A stretch of 64,000 nucleotides of DNA from Cyclobacterium amurskyense (GCF_001050135.1 NZ_CP012040.1:3011001-3075000), one strand, 5' to 3'; positions 1 to 9,309 are shown, counted from the first letter of the stretch. Translations and numbers: made by a program. Notes: a model not told the origin generated them from the sequence alone.

Positions 1-2639
1 TTCCACCAGCCACTATATTCTTGTTTAAAATAGTCTGCACTGACATTGTGAAGGTTTTGACCATCATTTTCAAATACGGTAAGAGGTAACCATTCTCCGG
101 TTACAATCAATTCTGCATTGCCGTTTCCATTCAAATCTACCCATTCTGCATCGGTAATCAGACCAAGACTCCTAAGGTCTTTGCTCCATTGCTCCGTCTT
201 ATCCTGAAAAAGGCCTTTTCCATTATTTATTAGGAGGTAACTTTTTGGAATTTCAGGGTAGCGGCCTGGAATCACTCTACTACCTACAAATAAATCCGGA
301 AAGCCATCATTGTTAAGGTCATTAAGGGCTACTGTCCCGGTGCTGTTAAGCATTGTTGGAAGGGCTTCTTTATTTCTGGTCAAGTTCCCCTTTCCGTCAC
401 TTAGATATAATCTGTCCTGTAGGCGTTCGTCTGTTGGGAGGAAATCCCCATACCCTCCACTAGCCACATACAAATCAATGTTTCCATCTCCGTTAAAATC
501 AGCCCATATGGCATCGGTGTCTTGGTGATCTCGGTCAGTTTCAAAGGCTGGTGTTTTCTTTTCTTTGAAAACACCTTTCTGCTGTTGCATCCACAATCGG
601 CCTGATTCGCCGGCTTGTCCTCCGATAAAAATGTCCTCCAAGCCATCATTATTGATGTCAGCCTTGACCATCACCGGCCCCGAGAAAGATATTGGGTTTA
701 CCATTAGTGGCTGCCTTTTGAAATCATTGGTTGATTTCGAAATGGGTTTATAGTCAATAGGGGAAGGGATTTCAGCTAACAAAGTTAGTGTCTTTTCCTG
801 CTTATATACTTTGTCATCCGCATTTTGCTGAGCGAGGGTGAGGGTTTGGTTTGCTTTAATGTTTTGTAGGCGCTCTACTTGACCACCTGTCCATAGAATT
901 TCCAAAGAATCTATACTGTTAGTTGTTCCTAAGCCAAAATGTAGGGTTGGACTCACGGAAGATTGGTAGCCTCTGACAGGCATTTGCTCCTGCTGTTGCA
1001 ATTCACCATTGGTATAAATACGTATTCTTGCGCCTATGCCAAAGCTGTTTTTACGGTCACCTTTTAAATCTACCTTTAAATAATTTTTACTGGCAAGGCT
1101 ATCCGCGTTGTTTCTATAAATAGAAGCTGGATGATTGACGTTATTGGTTATCAGGTCCAGATCTCCGTCGTTGTCCAGGTCAGCGTATGCTGCGCCATTC
1201 GTGTTTATTTTTTGATCGAAGCCCCAGGCTTCCACTTTTTCTTCAAACTGCCAGCCGTTTAGGTTTTTGTAGATGTAGTTATGCAGATCTGAAGAGGGCA
1301 TTTGATGGACTAAATCTAGGATGTTCTCCCTTCTAAGTCCGTTTTTATTGTTTTTTAGGTAATCGGCCATGAATTTCAGGAAGTCCTGATTGGTGTAATC
1401 TCTGGCATAACCATTGGTGACGAATAAATCTTTTAATCCATCATTGTCAAAATCAGCAAACAAGGCAGACCAGCTCCAGTCTGTATTTGATACGCCTGCC
1501 ATTTGTCCAACTTCACTAAAATCCCCATTGCCATTGTTAATGTGCAACATGTTGCGCATGTATTGGTGATGAAAACCCATTTTTAGACCGAACTCAAATT
1601 TTTCGTAGTTGTCTGGAGCCATTAAAAGCTTTTGCCTTTTATTGTCTTCAGGTAACATATCTAAAGTGAAAATGTCTGCATGGCCATCGTTGTTAATGTC
1701 TGCAATGTCATTTCCCATAGAAAAGTGAGAAATATGTCCCAAAGCATTGTCAATATTGTTTGTAAAGGTTCCGTCACCATTATTAAGATACAAATAGTCA
1801 GGAACTGTATAATCATTACTGATATAAATGTCTTGCCAGCCATCACCATTGATGTCTGCTATTCCGGCTCCTAGGCCATAGGATAAAGCCACCTTTAAAA
1901 TTCCCGCCTTTTCTGTAACCTCTGTAAAAATTTCTCCATCATTTCTGAAAAGTTGAGGGCCGGCGGGGTCTGTTTTTCTCAAAATTTCTGTGGTATTGGC
2001 TTCATCCAACACGGGTAGCGATTTAGGATTGTGGTTAAGTAGAAAAAGGTCCAGATCGCCATCATTGTCATAGTCAAAGAAACTGGCCTGAGTACTTGTG
2101 GCCTCACTATCTACCCCATAATGGGATGCCATTTCTTTAAAAGAAGGCAAATTGTTTTCATTATTCCCCTGGTTGATGTAAAGTTCATTTCTTCTTTTTT
2201 CAGGTGGTAAGCTGCCCGAATAGCAAACATAGATATCCAAAAGGCCATCCCCATTTACATCAGCCATGGCTGTTCCTGTTTTCCAGGGAGCAGCTCTGGT
2301 GGCCAACCCTGCCTGAGCTGTAATGTCCTCAAATTGCATGTTTCCTTTGTTGAGGTAGAGCCGATTTTCAACCATATTTCCAGAAAAATACAGGTCCTCC
2401 AATCCATCCCCATTAAGATCCCCAACAGCTACTCCTCCGCCATTATAAAAATATTCATACATGAGTATGTTAGTGTTCAATCCCTCAGTAAGTGTATTCT
2501 CAAACATCACCCCAGATTCCTGAGGGGTTAAAAGCGTAAATTGCTTTAATTCATTCGTTTCAATGGATACCTTTTGACAGCCAATCAATACCAATAGAGG
2601 GAGAATAAACTGTATTTTACTGCGTAGAATATTGGACAT
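1..2639 (-). CDS. FG-GAP/VCBS repeat lipoprotein with ASPIC/UnbV domain (3' end cut by window)
   Basis: The minus-strand frame is open from an ATG at 2639 to the window edge (about 879 residues seen; the C-terminus is missing). The N-terminus is a lipoprotein signal with lipobox LIGC and the acylated Cys at residue 21. Many calcium-binding-like repeats follow, such as GDLNGDG near residue 75 and ADVNGDG near 125, continuing to the edge. Around residues 570-610 there is an ASPIC/UnbV-like motif (LEILWTGGQVERLQ). This architecture is known from CRTAC1-like secreted Bacteroidota proteins of about 1100 residues, often encoded next to SusC/SusD pairs. Repeats of this kind form beta-propellers. A surface-exposed role in binding or processing the imported polymer is inferred from the neighbours; the substrate is unknown. 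It lies downstream of susD on the same strand but behind a terminator. Confidence 0.88.
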   Translation of the reverse strand, partial: MSNILRSKIQFILPLLVLIGCQKVSIETNELKQFTLLTPQESGVMFENTLTEGLNTNILMYEYFYNGGGVAVGDLNGDGLEDLYFSGNMVENRLYLNKGNMQFEDITAQAGLATRAAPWKTGTAMADVNGDGLLDIYVCYSGSLPPEKRRNELYINQGNNENNLPSFKEMASHYGVDSEATSTQASFFDYDNDGDLDLFLLNHNPKSLPVLDEANTTEILRKTDPAGPQLFRNDGEIFTEVTEKAGILKVALSYGLGAGIADINGDGWQDIYISNDYTVPDYLYLNNGDGTFTNNIDNALGHISHFSMGNDIADINNDGHADIFTLDMLPEDNKRQKLLMAPDNYEKFEFGLKMGFHHQYMRNMLHINNGNGDFSEVGQMAGVSNTDWSWSALFADFDNDGLKDLFVTNGYARDYTNQDFLKFMADYLKNNKNGLRRENILDLVHQMPSSDLHNYIYKNLNGWQFEEKVEAWGFDQKINTNGAAYADLDNDGDLDLITNNVNHPASIYRNNADSLASKNYLKVDLKGDRKNSFGIGARIRIYTNGELQQQEQMPVRGYQSSVSPTLHFGLGTTNSIDSLEILWTGGQVERLQNIKANQTLTLAQQNADDKVYKQEKTLTLLAEIPSPIDYKPISKSTNDFKRQPLMVNPISFSGPVMVKADINNDGLEDIFIGGQAGESGRLWMQQQKGVFKEKKTPAFETDRDHQDTDAIWADFNGDGNIDLYVASGGYGDFLPTDERLQDRLYLSDGKGNLTRNKEALPTMLNSTGTVALNDLNNDGFPDLFVGSRVIPGRYPEIPKSYLLINNGKGLFQDKTEQWSKDLRSLGLITDAEWVDLNGNGNAELIVTGEWLPLTVFENDGQNLHNVSADYFKQEYSGWW

Positions 2640-2780
2640 AGGGATGATAAGATGGAGAGACAAATATAATGAGTTTTGACAGCTTCTCCTTATAAAGGCT
2701 GGGCTTATCTGTTAAATTTAGATTTATAATTCAAGCTTAAATACCCATTTCTAATTGTTAATGGGGGTAAGGCTTGTATT

Positions 2781-2803
2781 AACCCGAAATATGCAATAGA
2801 CAT
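2781..2803 (-). repeat. 23-bp core copy of interspersed repeat
   Basis: Read on the minus strand, these 23 bases are identical to 9108-9130 and match 54841-54863 with one difference. The match stops sharply on both sides, so only the core of the longer 58-bp repeat is present. It lies in the 341-bp gap between susD and the FG-GAP gene, which otherwise holds only the terminator at 2931-2958. Confidence 0.6.
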
Positions 2804-2930
2804 ACATAATCCGGGATTAATCACAATAGGAAAGGATCTGAGCCTGTCTTTTTTTATGAGTAGCTTTTCTGCCTAAATTAAGGTTGGAGGATTATTAGTA
2901 ATCCTGATTTTTGATTTTAAGATAATCAAA

Positions 2931-2958
2931 AAAAGAGCGATCAAGTGACCGCTCTTTT
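2931..2958 (-). terminator. Rho-independent terminator after susD
   Basis: A 9-bp perfect stem (AAAAGAGCG with CGCTCTTTT) encloses a 10-base loop. On the minus strand it is followed by a T run. It lies 23 bases past the susD stop codon and should separate susCD from the FG-GAP gene, or act as a partial terminator that sets their ratio. Confidence 0.8.
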
Positions 2959-2980
2959 ATATTGTTTAAATTAGAAAGTT

Positions 2981-4849
2981 TTAATCTTCGTATCCTGGGT
3001 TTTGGATAAGTTCTCTGTTCCGCTGCATTTCATCAAAGTTAATTGGCATAAAATACATTTTATCCAACCAGAGTCGGTTTTCCTTACCTGGATCTATGTC
3101 GATCACCTCATAGGAATAATCGTAATTTTCAGTATTGTAACTGTAAATTTCAACATTTTTCCCGGATTTTAGTGTGCCAACTATATTGATTCCATTAGGT
3201 TGTCTTCCCAGGGTTTCTGGTGCAATCATCCAGCGTCTTGCATCATAGTAACGCTGTTCTTCATTGACCATCTCTTTTCGTTTTTCATCGATAAGAGCTT
3301 CCATTAATTCTTCACCTGAAGCGGTCAGAGCCGGTAGGCCTGCTCTAAATCTGATTTTATTTAACCACATTCTCGCTTCTTCGTCATTGCCAAGGGCAAT
3401 GTTGGCTTCCGCATAGTTAAATACAACCTCGGTAAATCTAATGTTTGGCCAAGGAATTTCTTGCCAGGTATTCTGGTCTACGAAATTTGGATCTGGCTCA
3501 ATAAATTTACGGATATAATAGCCTGTATAACTACCATTCCAATCTTCAATGGGACTGTTTCTGGTGTCAAGGCCAAAGTGAGTAACTTTTTGACCTTCGC
3601 TATTAACTACCTCGTAGGTTCCTGTTTGGATTTGTCCCAGTGGATCCCTTGCCTGATTGGCAGAAGAACGTGGCTTCCAAGGAGCTCCTTCGTAAAGGAA
3701 GGTAGCGTAGAATCTAGGTTCACGGCCTTCATAAGGCGCACTTGCATGCTCATCATCAGCCCAGTCAAAGTCAGAACCATCCATCATTTGATAGTCATCG
3801 ATTAGTAGCTGTACAGGCGTGTTTCCTGCCCAGTTATTGTATCCATTAGGGCCATTGTGGAGACCATGACGTCCACCAGTTTCTGGCTTTTGAGCCAAGA
3901 AATACCTTCCGAAGATCATTTCATTCTCTCCACCATTCCTTGAAAGTGAATTGTTCATATAGGTCTGTATGGCTTCTTCCCGAGGCAAAGGCGCTGACAA
4001 ATCAAGCATGTTTCCACTAGTTTTGTCAAGTACCGCTTTGGCCGCTGCTGCTGCCTGTTGGTATCTCTCTGTCTGGCTACCACTTGTGTAGCCAATCAGT
4101 TCCTTATTCTGGTAAGCTGAAATAACTGAGGATTTTGAAGAAGCTGCTGCCATGTCATGCAAGTCAGATGCTGCATAAATCAATACCCTTGATTTCAAGG
4201 CAAGCGCTGCAATTTCATTGGCCCTACCTCTGGTGAGGTCTTTTCCTGCCAATAAAGTAGCCGCTTTGTCTAGGTCAGCGACGATAAAATCTACCACCTC
4301 TTCATAGCTGTTTCTCGGAAGTTCGTAAGTTTCCTCCTCCAATGTAAAGGTTTTGTTGGCAATCGGTATACCTCCAAAGTTCCTTAATAATTGGTGGTGA
4401 AAGTAGGCCCTCATAAAGTGAGCTTCACCTAGTAATCGATCTGCTATACCTCCATCATTAGAAAAAGAAGGGCTGGTAAGGTTGTCGATGGCGATGTTGG
4501 TCGCTCTTAAATTACTGTATAAGTCGGGCCAGTTCCTCGTGTAATCCATCCAACCTGGTTCTTGTGGATTAGATCTTGCTTCAGTTACTGTGGTGATATT
4601 TCTACCTGGATGGGTGAAAATGGCTTCATCGGTTAATGAGGCCAATGCTTGCTCGCTAAATCCGCCCTGACCTAAACCTCGGTAAAGGTCAGTCACAAAC
4701 GCTTCTGCAAGCCCTGGATCTGTCCATACGGCAGATTCAGAAACTTCTCCTTGGGGCGGTGCATTTAAAAACTCTTCATCGCAAGAAAAATTGAGAAAAG
4801 AGATCGTTAATGCCAACCCTAGATATTTTATATTTTTCATCATATTCAA
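2981..4849 (-). CDS. RagB/SusD family nutrient-uptake lipoprotein
   Basis: This is a surface lipoprotein that captures a glycan or other oligomer and forms the lid of the SusC transporter. The 622 residues start with a signal peptide and lipobox ending at Cys23 (LNFSC). The typical SusD N-terminal FLNAPPQGEVSES stretch follows, then the TPR-like helical core (for example LLGEAHFMRAYFHHQLLRNFGG near residues 137-158) and the C-terminal conserved part with EKRKEMVNEEQRYYDARRW near residue 530. Its ATG is 11 bases after the susC stop, so the two genes are one operon. Family assignment is certain; the substrate cannot be read from the sequence. Confidence 0.95.
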   Translation of the reverse strand: MNMMKNIKYLGLALTISFLNFSCDEEFLNAPPQGEVSESAVWTDPGLAEAFVTDLYRGLGQGGFSEQALASLTDEAIFTHPGRNITTVTEARSNPQEPGWMDYTRNWPDLYSNLRATNIAIDNLTSPSFSNDGGIADRLLGEAHFMRAYFHHQLLRNFGGIPIANKTFTLEEETYELPRNSYEEVVDFIVADLDKAATLLAGKDLTRGRANEIAALALKSRVLIYAASDLHDMAAASSKSSVISAYQNKELIGYTSGSQTERYQQAAAAAKAVLDKTSGNMLDLSAPLPREEAIQTYMNNSLSRNGGENEMIFGRYFLAQKPETGGRHGLHNGPNGYNNWAGNTPVQLLIDDYQMMDGSDFDWADDEHASAPYEGREPRFYATFLYEGAPWKPRSSANQARDPLGQIQTGTYEVVNSEGQKVTHFGLDTRNSPIEDWNGSYTGYYIRKFIEPDPNFVDQNTWQEIPWPNIRFTEVVFNYAEANIALGNDEEARMWLNKIRFRAGLPALTASGEELMEALIDEKRKEMVNEEQRYYDARRWMIAPETLGRQPNGINIVGTLKSGKNVEIYSYNTENYDYSYEVIDIDPGKENRLWLDKMYFMPINFDEMQRNRELIQNPGYED

Positions 4850-4860
4850 TGTTTTAGGAT

Positions 4861-7800
4861 TTAGAATGTTACAGACAGACCTGCGTTGATTACTCTTGCT
4901 TGAGGGTAATATTGTCCTGTAGCGTTGTCAGATTCAGGATCATAGACTTTTAATTTATCCCAAGTAACGAGATTTAGTCCATTGGCATAGAACCTTAAAT
5001 TGCTGATGCCAAACCTTTCTCCAAATTGCTGAGGAACAGTATAGCCTATTTCGAAGTTCTTCAATCGAATATAGTCTGAGCTTCTGTACCAAAAATCATT
5101 TCCATTGGAATAATACTGGTCACTTCTGTTGGCAATTCTAGGATATTCAGTACTCTCATTGTCTATGGTCCACCTGTTTTCATAAAATTCTAACAGATAA
5201 TTACCAATGTTTCCTGATTCTCCAAGGCTTACCTGTGCAATTGCCCCGGCTGCTCCTTGAAACAAAATTGCTAAGTCAAAGTTTTTGTAAGAGGCGTTAA
5301 TATTGACACCGCCCTGAAACCTTGGGATATTGTTTTTATCAAGTCTTACCCTGTCTAGAGGAGTGATAGAACCATCACCATCATAATCTACAAACTTCAT
5401 ATCGCCTGGACGAAGGTTGTTGGTAATATCAGAATAATCTAAAGTTTCTGCATCTATAGCGGCTTGGTTAGGGAATACTCCATCATACAAGTAAACTGGG
5501 TTTGGAGTGTTCATTGGCTTTCCGGTAGAAAGCTGCCATGCCGGTGCTCCTGGAGGCTCATCCCAGAATAGGATCTTGTTTTTGGCATAACCACCATTGG
5601 CACTGATGCTATAGGAGAGGTCTCCTTTTTGTCCTCTGTAACCAATGTTTAGATCAAAACCTTTGTTTTCTACTTCTCCGATATTCTCAGCAGGCAATAA
5701 AGAAGCTAATCCACTTGACTGAGGTACTGAAGCGTTCTTTCTCCAAAGGATATTGGTACGCTTGTTATAGAAATAATCGAATTCAAAGAAAACTTTGCCT
5801 TGATACATTTGGCCTTCTATACCAATATTAGAATTGTTTGCTACCTCCCAAGTAATGGCATTGTTTGGAACCCTTGTTTCGTACAAGGTTTTGGCTTCTG
5901 TATTTTCTAATATCTGACTTCTGAAACCATAAGTGGCTAGGAATTGGTATTCCTGTAAGGATCCATCGTAATAGATTTGGTCATTACCCATTTGTCCCCA
6001 AGAACCTCTGACTTTAAAGAAATCCATGGCTGAAATATTGTTTTTCCAAAAGCTTTCTTCAGATACTACCCAACCAGCCATTACGCCTGGAAAGAAACCG
6101 AATCTAGAGGCTTCAGGGAAAATGTAAGAGCCGTCATATCTCCAAAGAAATTCAAAAAGGTATTTTTCTTGGTAGTTATAGGCTACCCTACCGAAGTAAT
6201 TTAAACGACCTCTGGTGAAAGCACCACCTCCGTTGTCTTTTTCAGAGTCTCCACCGGCAAACATCTGATCAATGGCAGGTGAAATAAAGTACCTTCTGTA
6301 GGCAAAGAAGTCATTGCCTTCTACGGTTTCTTTGTTGACACCGGCCAATGCATTGAAGCCATGGTCTCCAATTTTCTTTTCGTAAGTAAGCAAACCACCT
6401 AATAGTATGTTTAGCTGATTAATGTTGGTTTGTCTTAATCTAGGCTCAGCAGGTCCCCTTTGACTTGGAACCAAGATAGGAGTTACTCCATCTGCCTCAA
6501 AACCATTGCCTCTTTGGTACAGCGTCCAAGGGGTTTCCCATCTTTTCTGTAATCTGCTAAGGTTGTCAACTGCTGCAGTTCCTTGAAATTTCAACCCTTC
6601 TATTCCAGGTATTTTAATGTTCAATGCACCGTTGGTTTGGAAATAGTTTCTGGTATCTCTGTCATAACCAGTGGCATTGGTAGTGATCACTACTGGGTTT
6701 TCACCGTTTTCAATATCTGGACCAGGTCTGCCGTCAGGCCAGTAAGCTGGCTCATGTGGTTTTCCCCTCATTTGCATTCTGAAAATAGCTCCTGCTCCTC
6801 TTGTAGGGAAGAAACGGTATTCTTGACGTGCCAATACTCCTATTTGCAGATCGATGTATTCATTGATCTTTGCATCAAGGTTGATTCGCATGTCATATTG
6901 CTTAAACCCTGTCGCGGAGTTTTTATAATAGGCATCCTGATTTTGGTAACCCAATGAAGCCATGTATCTCAAACCTTCGGAACCACCATTCAGTTGAAGG
7001 TTGTGCCTTGTTTGAGGAGACCATGTTTTTAAAGTTTCACCATACCAGTCAGTATTGGGGTAGTTCCATGGGTCAGTACCTGCCCTATGCAAAGCCAATG
7101 CTTCTGGACTAAATGGGGCAGTTCTTTCCTGTCCACCCTGTGTTAAATAAGTGCCAGTAGACCGATAGGCGTCTGTAGCAGCTCGCCATTCGTTGGTAGG
7201 TAATTCATAAACATTCAGGTCATTTAACATTTCGCCGTATTGTGCGGCATCAGACAATTTAGGTATAGTGGTAGGTTGAGCAAAACCCTGATTGAACTGG
7301 TAAGTAAGTTCTGGTTTGCCTTCTTTACCTCTTTTGGTTGTAACCAGAATAACACCATTCGCTGCCCTTGCACCGTAAATGGCTGCCGAGGCATCCTTCA
7401 AAACGGAGATGGTCTCAATGTCATTAGGGTTTAATCGGTCAATACCACCAGCTCTAGCGGGAATACCATCAATCACAATCAGTGCGTCGTTGTTTCCAAG
7501 GGTGTTGGATCCACGAATTCTAATTCCAGCACCGTCATAGCCTGGTTCACCACTTCTATTGACAGCAATTACCCCAGACATTCTACCTGCGATTGAGTTA
7601 GAAAGATTCATGGCGGGTGATTTTACCAGATCAGCACCCTTAACAGTGGCTACGGAGCCTGTTATGGTTTCTTTTTTCTGTTCGCCATACCCAACTACAA
7701 TTACTTCACTCAATGACTGCATGTCTGGTTGTAGGGTGATGTCAATCGTACTTTGGTTATTTACCGTCACTTCTTGACTTTCAAAACCAACGAAAGAATA

Positions 7801-8037
7801 AACGATTGTTTGATCGCTTTCTTGAAGTGAGATAGAATATTTGCCATCAATATCAGTAACAGCACCTCTTACGGTACCTTTTACCAATACTGACACACCC
7901 GGTAAAGGGAGGTCATCCTCTCCTGAAATGACTGTCCCTGTCACTTCCCTGGATTGGGCATGCAATGTTAGGCTGCTTGCTAAAAGCAAGGCCAGACCTA
8001 GCAAAAACAATTTTGTTTTGGGTAAATAGTTTTGCAT
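4861..8037 (-). CDS. SusC/RagA family TonB-linked outer-membrane transporter
   Basis: This outer-membrane channel imports the ligand bound by the adjacent SusD, using energy passed on by TonB. The 1058 residues begin with a signal peptide ending near LHAQS (residues 25-29). A carboxypeptidase-D-like domain covers about residues 30-105, followed by the conserved SEVIVVGYG segment (110-118) and the plug domain with LIVIDGIPA, LKDASAAIYGARAANGVILV and TTKRG. The rest is a 22-strand-type beta-barrel that ends in the outer-membrane signature F (AGLSVTF). It is the first gene of the susCD operon. No adjacent anti-sigma factor or glycoside hydrolase gene shows the substrate, although two FG-GAP/ASPIC-type features follow downstream. 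Confidence 0.96.
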   Translation of the reverse strand: MQNYLPKTKLFLLGLALLLASSLTLHAQSREVTGTVISGEDDLPLPGVSVLVKGTVRGAVTDIDGKYSISLQESDQTIVYSFVGFESQEVTVNNQSTIDITLQPDMQSLSEVIVVGYGEQKKETITGSVATVKGADLVKSPAMNLSNSIAGRMSGVIAVNRSGEPGYDGAGIRIRGSNTLGNNDALIVIDGIPARAGGIDRLNPNDIETISVLKDASAAIYGARAANGVILVTTKRGKEGKPELTYQFNQGFAQPTTIPKLSDAAQYGEMLNDLNVYELPTNEWRAATDAYRSTGTYLTQGGQERTAPFSPEALALHRAGTDPWNYPNTDWYGETLKTWSPQTRHNLQLNGGSEGLRYMASLGYQNQDAYYKNSATGFKQYDMRINLDAKINEYIDLQIGVLARQEYRFFPTRGAGAIFRMQMRGKPHEPAYWPDGRPGPDIENGENPVVITTNATGYDRDTRNYFQTNGALNIKIPGIEGLKFQGTAAVDNLSRLQKRWETPWTLYQRGNGFEADGVTPILVPSQRGPAEPRLRQTNINQLNILLGGLLTYEKKIGDHGFNALAGVNKETVEGNDFFAYRRYFISPAIDQMFAGGDSEKDNGGGAFTRGRLNYFGRVAYNYQEKYLFEFLWRYDGSYIFPEASRFGFFPGVMAGWVVSEESFWKNNISAMDFFKVRGSWGQMGNDQIYYDGSLQEYQFLATYGFRSQILENTEAKTLYETRVPNNAITWEVANNSNIGIEGQMYQGKVFFEFDYFYNKRTNILWRKNASVPQSSGLASLLPAENIGEVENKGFDLNIGYRGQKGDLSYSISANGGYAKNKILFWDEPPGAPAWQLSTGKPMNTPNPVYLYDGVFPNQAAIDAETLDYSDITNNLRPGDMKFVDYDGDGSITPLDRVRLDKNNIPRFQGGVNINASYKNFDLAILFQGAAGAIAQVSLGESGNIGNYLLEFYENRWTIDNESTEYPRIANRSDQYYSNGNDFWYRSSDYIRLKNFEIGYTVPQQFGERFGISNLRFYANGLNLVTWDKLKVYDPESDNATGQYYPQARVINAGLSVTF

Positions 8038-8650
8038 TCTTTATTTAGTTAGGTTAAAAATAATTATGTTAATGTTAAATCGACACTTTAAAGTTGATGG
8101 TAATTTTTAATATAAACAATAGGATGCTGTAGCTGCGTTTTTAGCTGGTATTTCTTAATGTTAATATTGCACGATTATTCTATTGAAGTGTTAAAAATAC
8201 TGTTAATTAAATATTTTATCTGTATTATAATGACCAAAAAATTATTAAAACTATAAATAGGGATTCTGTGATAAAATATAATAAAAGTAAGAGCTAAATG
8301 CTGATTAAGGTTTATTTATGGTTTGAAAGGTAAATTAGCTTTGTTTTTAGGTTTCTGTTACCAAAAAGTACGTCTGCTGAACAATAAATTCTATCGTATA
8401 TCACAAGAGTTCCTATGTGATTGCGCTTAAATTTTGATTTATTTGAAATTGGGTTTGGCTTTGTTTTACTATTTCAATTTATTAATTGTCAAATAAACAC
8501 TTTGTTTATTAGCTAAGCCTTCTAACAGTAGGTTTATTGGATGTGCTTTCAGAGCCTATTGGTCAGGTTTTTTATCTCCTGCTATTTGCTTATATTTGCC
8601 TTATAAGGTTTAATACAGAAAAGAATAGTCGGCTTATGGCTGCCTGTTCT

Positions 8651-8817
8651 TTATTTCTTTTTAAGCTTATCTAAAATCCCGAAAGGAATTTTTCCATCTT
8701 GCAGCTCCTGCTTTTCCAAATGATCAATTCTTTTCTTGTCAAGCTGTATTTATTGGTCAACCAATTCAAATAGGCCTTTGGGCTCAAATTATTAATCCTC
8801 TGGTTCAAGCTTTGTTA
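8651..8817 (-). pseudogene. Fragment of a decayed gene, C-terminal part with one frameshift
   Basis: On the minus strand two adjacent frames read like one protein end broken by a single-base shift near 8725. The upstream frame gives NNLSPKAYLNWLTNKYSLTRK. The next frame continues RIDHLEKQELQDGKIP and runs to a TAA at 8651-8653. The upstream side is closed by a stop near 8818, so no intact start remains. The family is not recognised. The coding nature is inferred only from protein-like composition, so this is tentative. Confidence 0.3.
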
Positions 8818-8940
8818 AGGCAATTTCTTTAAAGAGCAATCAAAGCTCATTGAAATATTTTAAAAATAGAATCCCCTTCTTTTTAAAGAAAAACCCTATG
8901 ATAAGATTTCTTTATTCAACTCGGATTATGTAATAGGATT

Positions 8941-9027
8941 TCTCCGTCCTGATAATAGTCAGGGGTGAAGCCTGTCCCGTGTTTACGGGAAGTGTTTCAA
9001 TCGAGACACAATCAGGCTGTTTGGAGA
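8941..9027. other. Foldable multi-hairpin element of unknown nature
   Basis: Nested inverted repeats are visible. TCTCC (8941-8945) can pair with GGAGA (9023-9027). Inside this, CCTGA (8948-8952) pairs with TCAGG (8959-8963). AGCCTG (8969-8974) pairs with CAGGCT (9013-9018) and encloses two further hairpins: TCCCGT/ACGGGA (8975-8990, loop GTTT) and GTGTTTC/GAGACAC (8992-9009, loop AATC). The result is a compact branched fold. It could be a small structured RNA or part of a repetitive mobile remnant. Transcription and strand are unknown. Confidence 0.35.
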
Positions 9028-9072
9028 TTTTAGCATAGCACCACTATGGTGAAATTGAAAACAGCAACGAAG

Positions 9073-9130
9073 TGGCTGAGTTTAAAGCGATTTCAGCACG
9101 TAATAGAATGTCTATTGCATATTTCGGGTT
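9073..9130 (+). repeat. 58-bp interspersed repeat, copy A
   Basis: 56 of 58 bases are identical to 54806-54863, and 9108-9130 is identical to the minus-strand core at 2781-2803. Inside is a small hairpin, AATAGA-ATG-TCTATT (9102-9116). All copies lie between genes. One frame reads through copies A and B (KAISARNRMSIAYFG), so a decayed coding origin is possible but not shown. Confidence 0.75.
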
Positions 9131-9254
9131 CAAGATGAGATCCCATAATGTATTAGAAAGACGGATGATTATTGCGGATTAAAATAGAATACTGTTTTCC
9201 CTTATAGAGAAAAAAATTGTAAGGGATAGAATTCGAAAGCGATTAAAAAATAAA

Positions 9255-9284
9255 AAGCCCTGACATTTTGAAAATGCAGGGCTT
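9255..9284 (-). terminator. Terminator of the pyrH-frr operon
   Basis: The 8-bp stem AAGCCCTG/CAGGGCTT has a loop that itself can pair (CATTTT/AAAATG). On the minus strand it is followed by TTTTTA. It lies 26 bases past the frr stop. Confidence 0.85.
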
Positions 9285-9309
9285 AGGTTTTTATCCTGTT
9301 GTCAGGCTA

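Larger units (their letters stand above)
8038..9254. other. Long AT-rich intergenic region between susC and frr
   Basis: About 1.2 kb without an intact gene. The right-hand 600 bases hold a decayed gene fragment (8651-8817), a strongly foldable element (8941-9027) and an interspersed repeat (9073-9130). The left part, 8038-8600, is very AT-rich and must contain the susC promoter and leader, but I could not find a convincing TAnnTTTG element on the minus strand there. It looks like a site of past insertion or gene decay. Confidence 0.6.

Noticed and set aside
1..2639. NGDG repeats as a DNA tandem array or CRISPR-like structure
   Set aside because: The repetition is at protein level (FG-GAP/VCBS motifs); DNA units vary in sequence and spacing and there are no spacers.
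8038..8600. susC promoter on the minus strand
   Set aside because: I searched for TAnnTTTG with an upstream TTTG and found no convincing pair, so no position is claimed.
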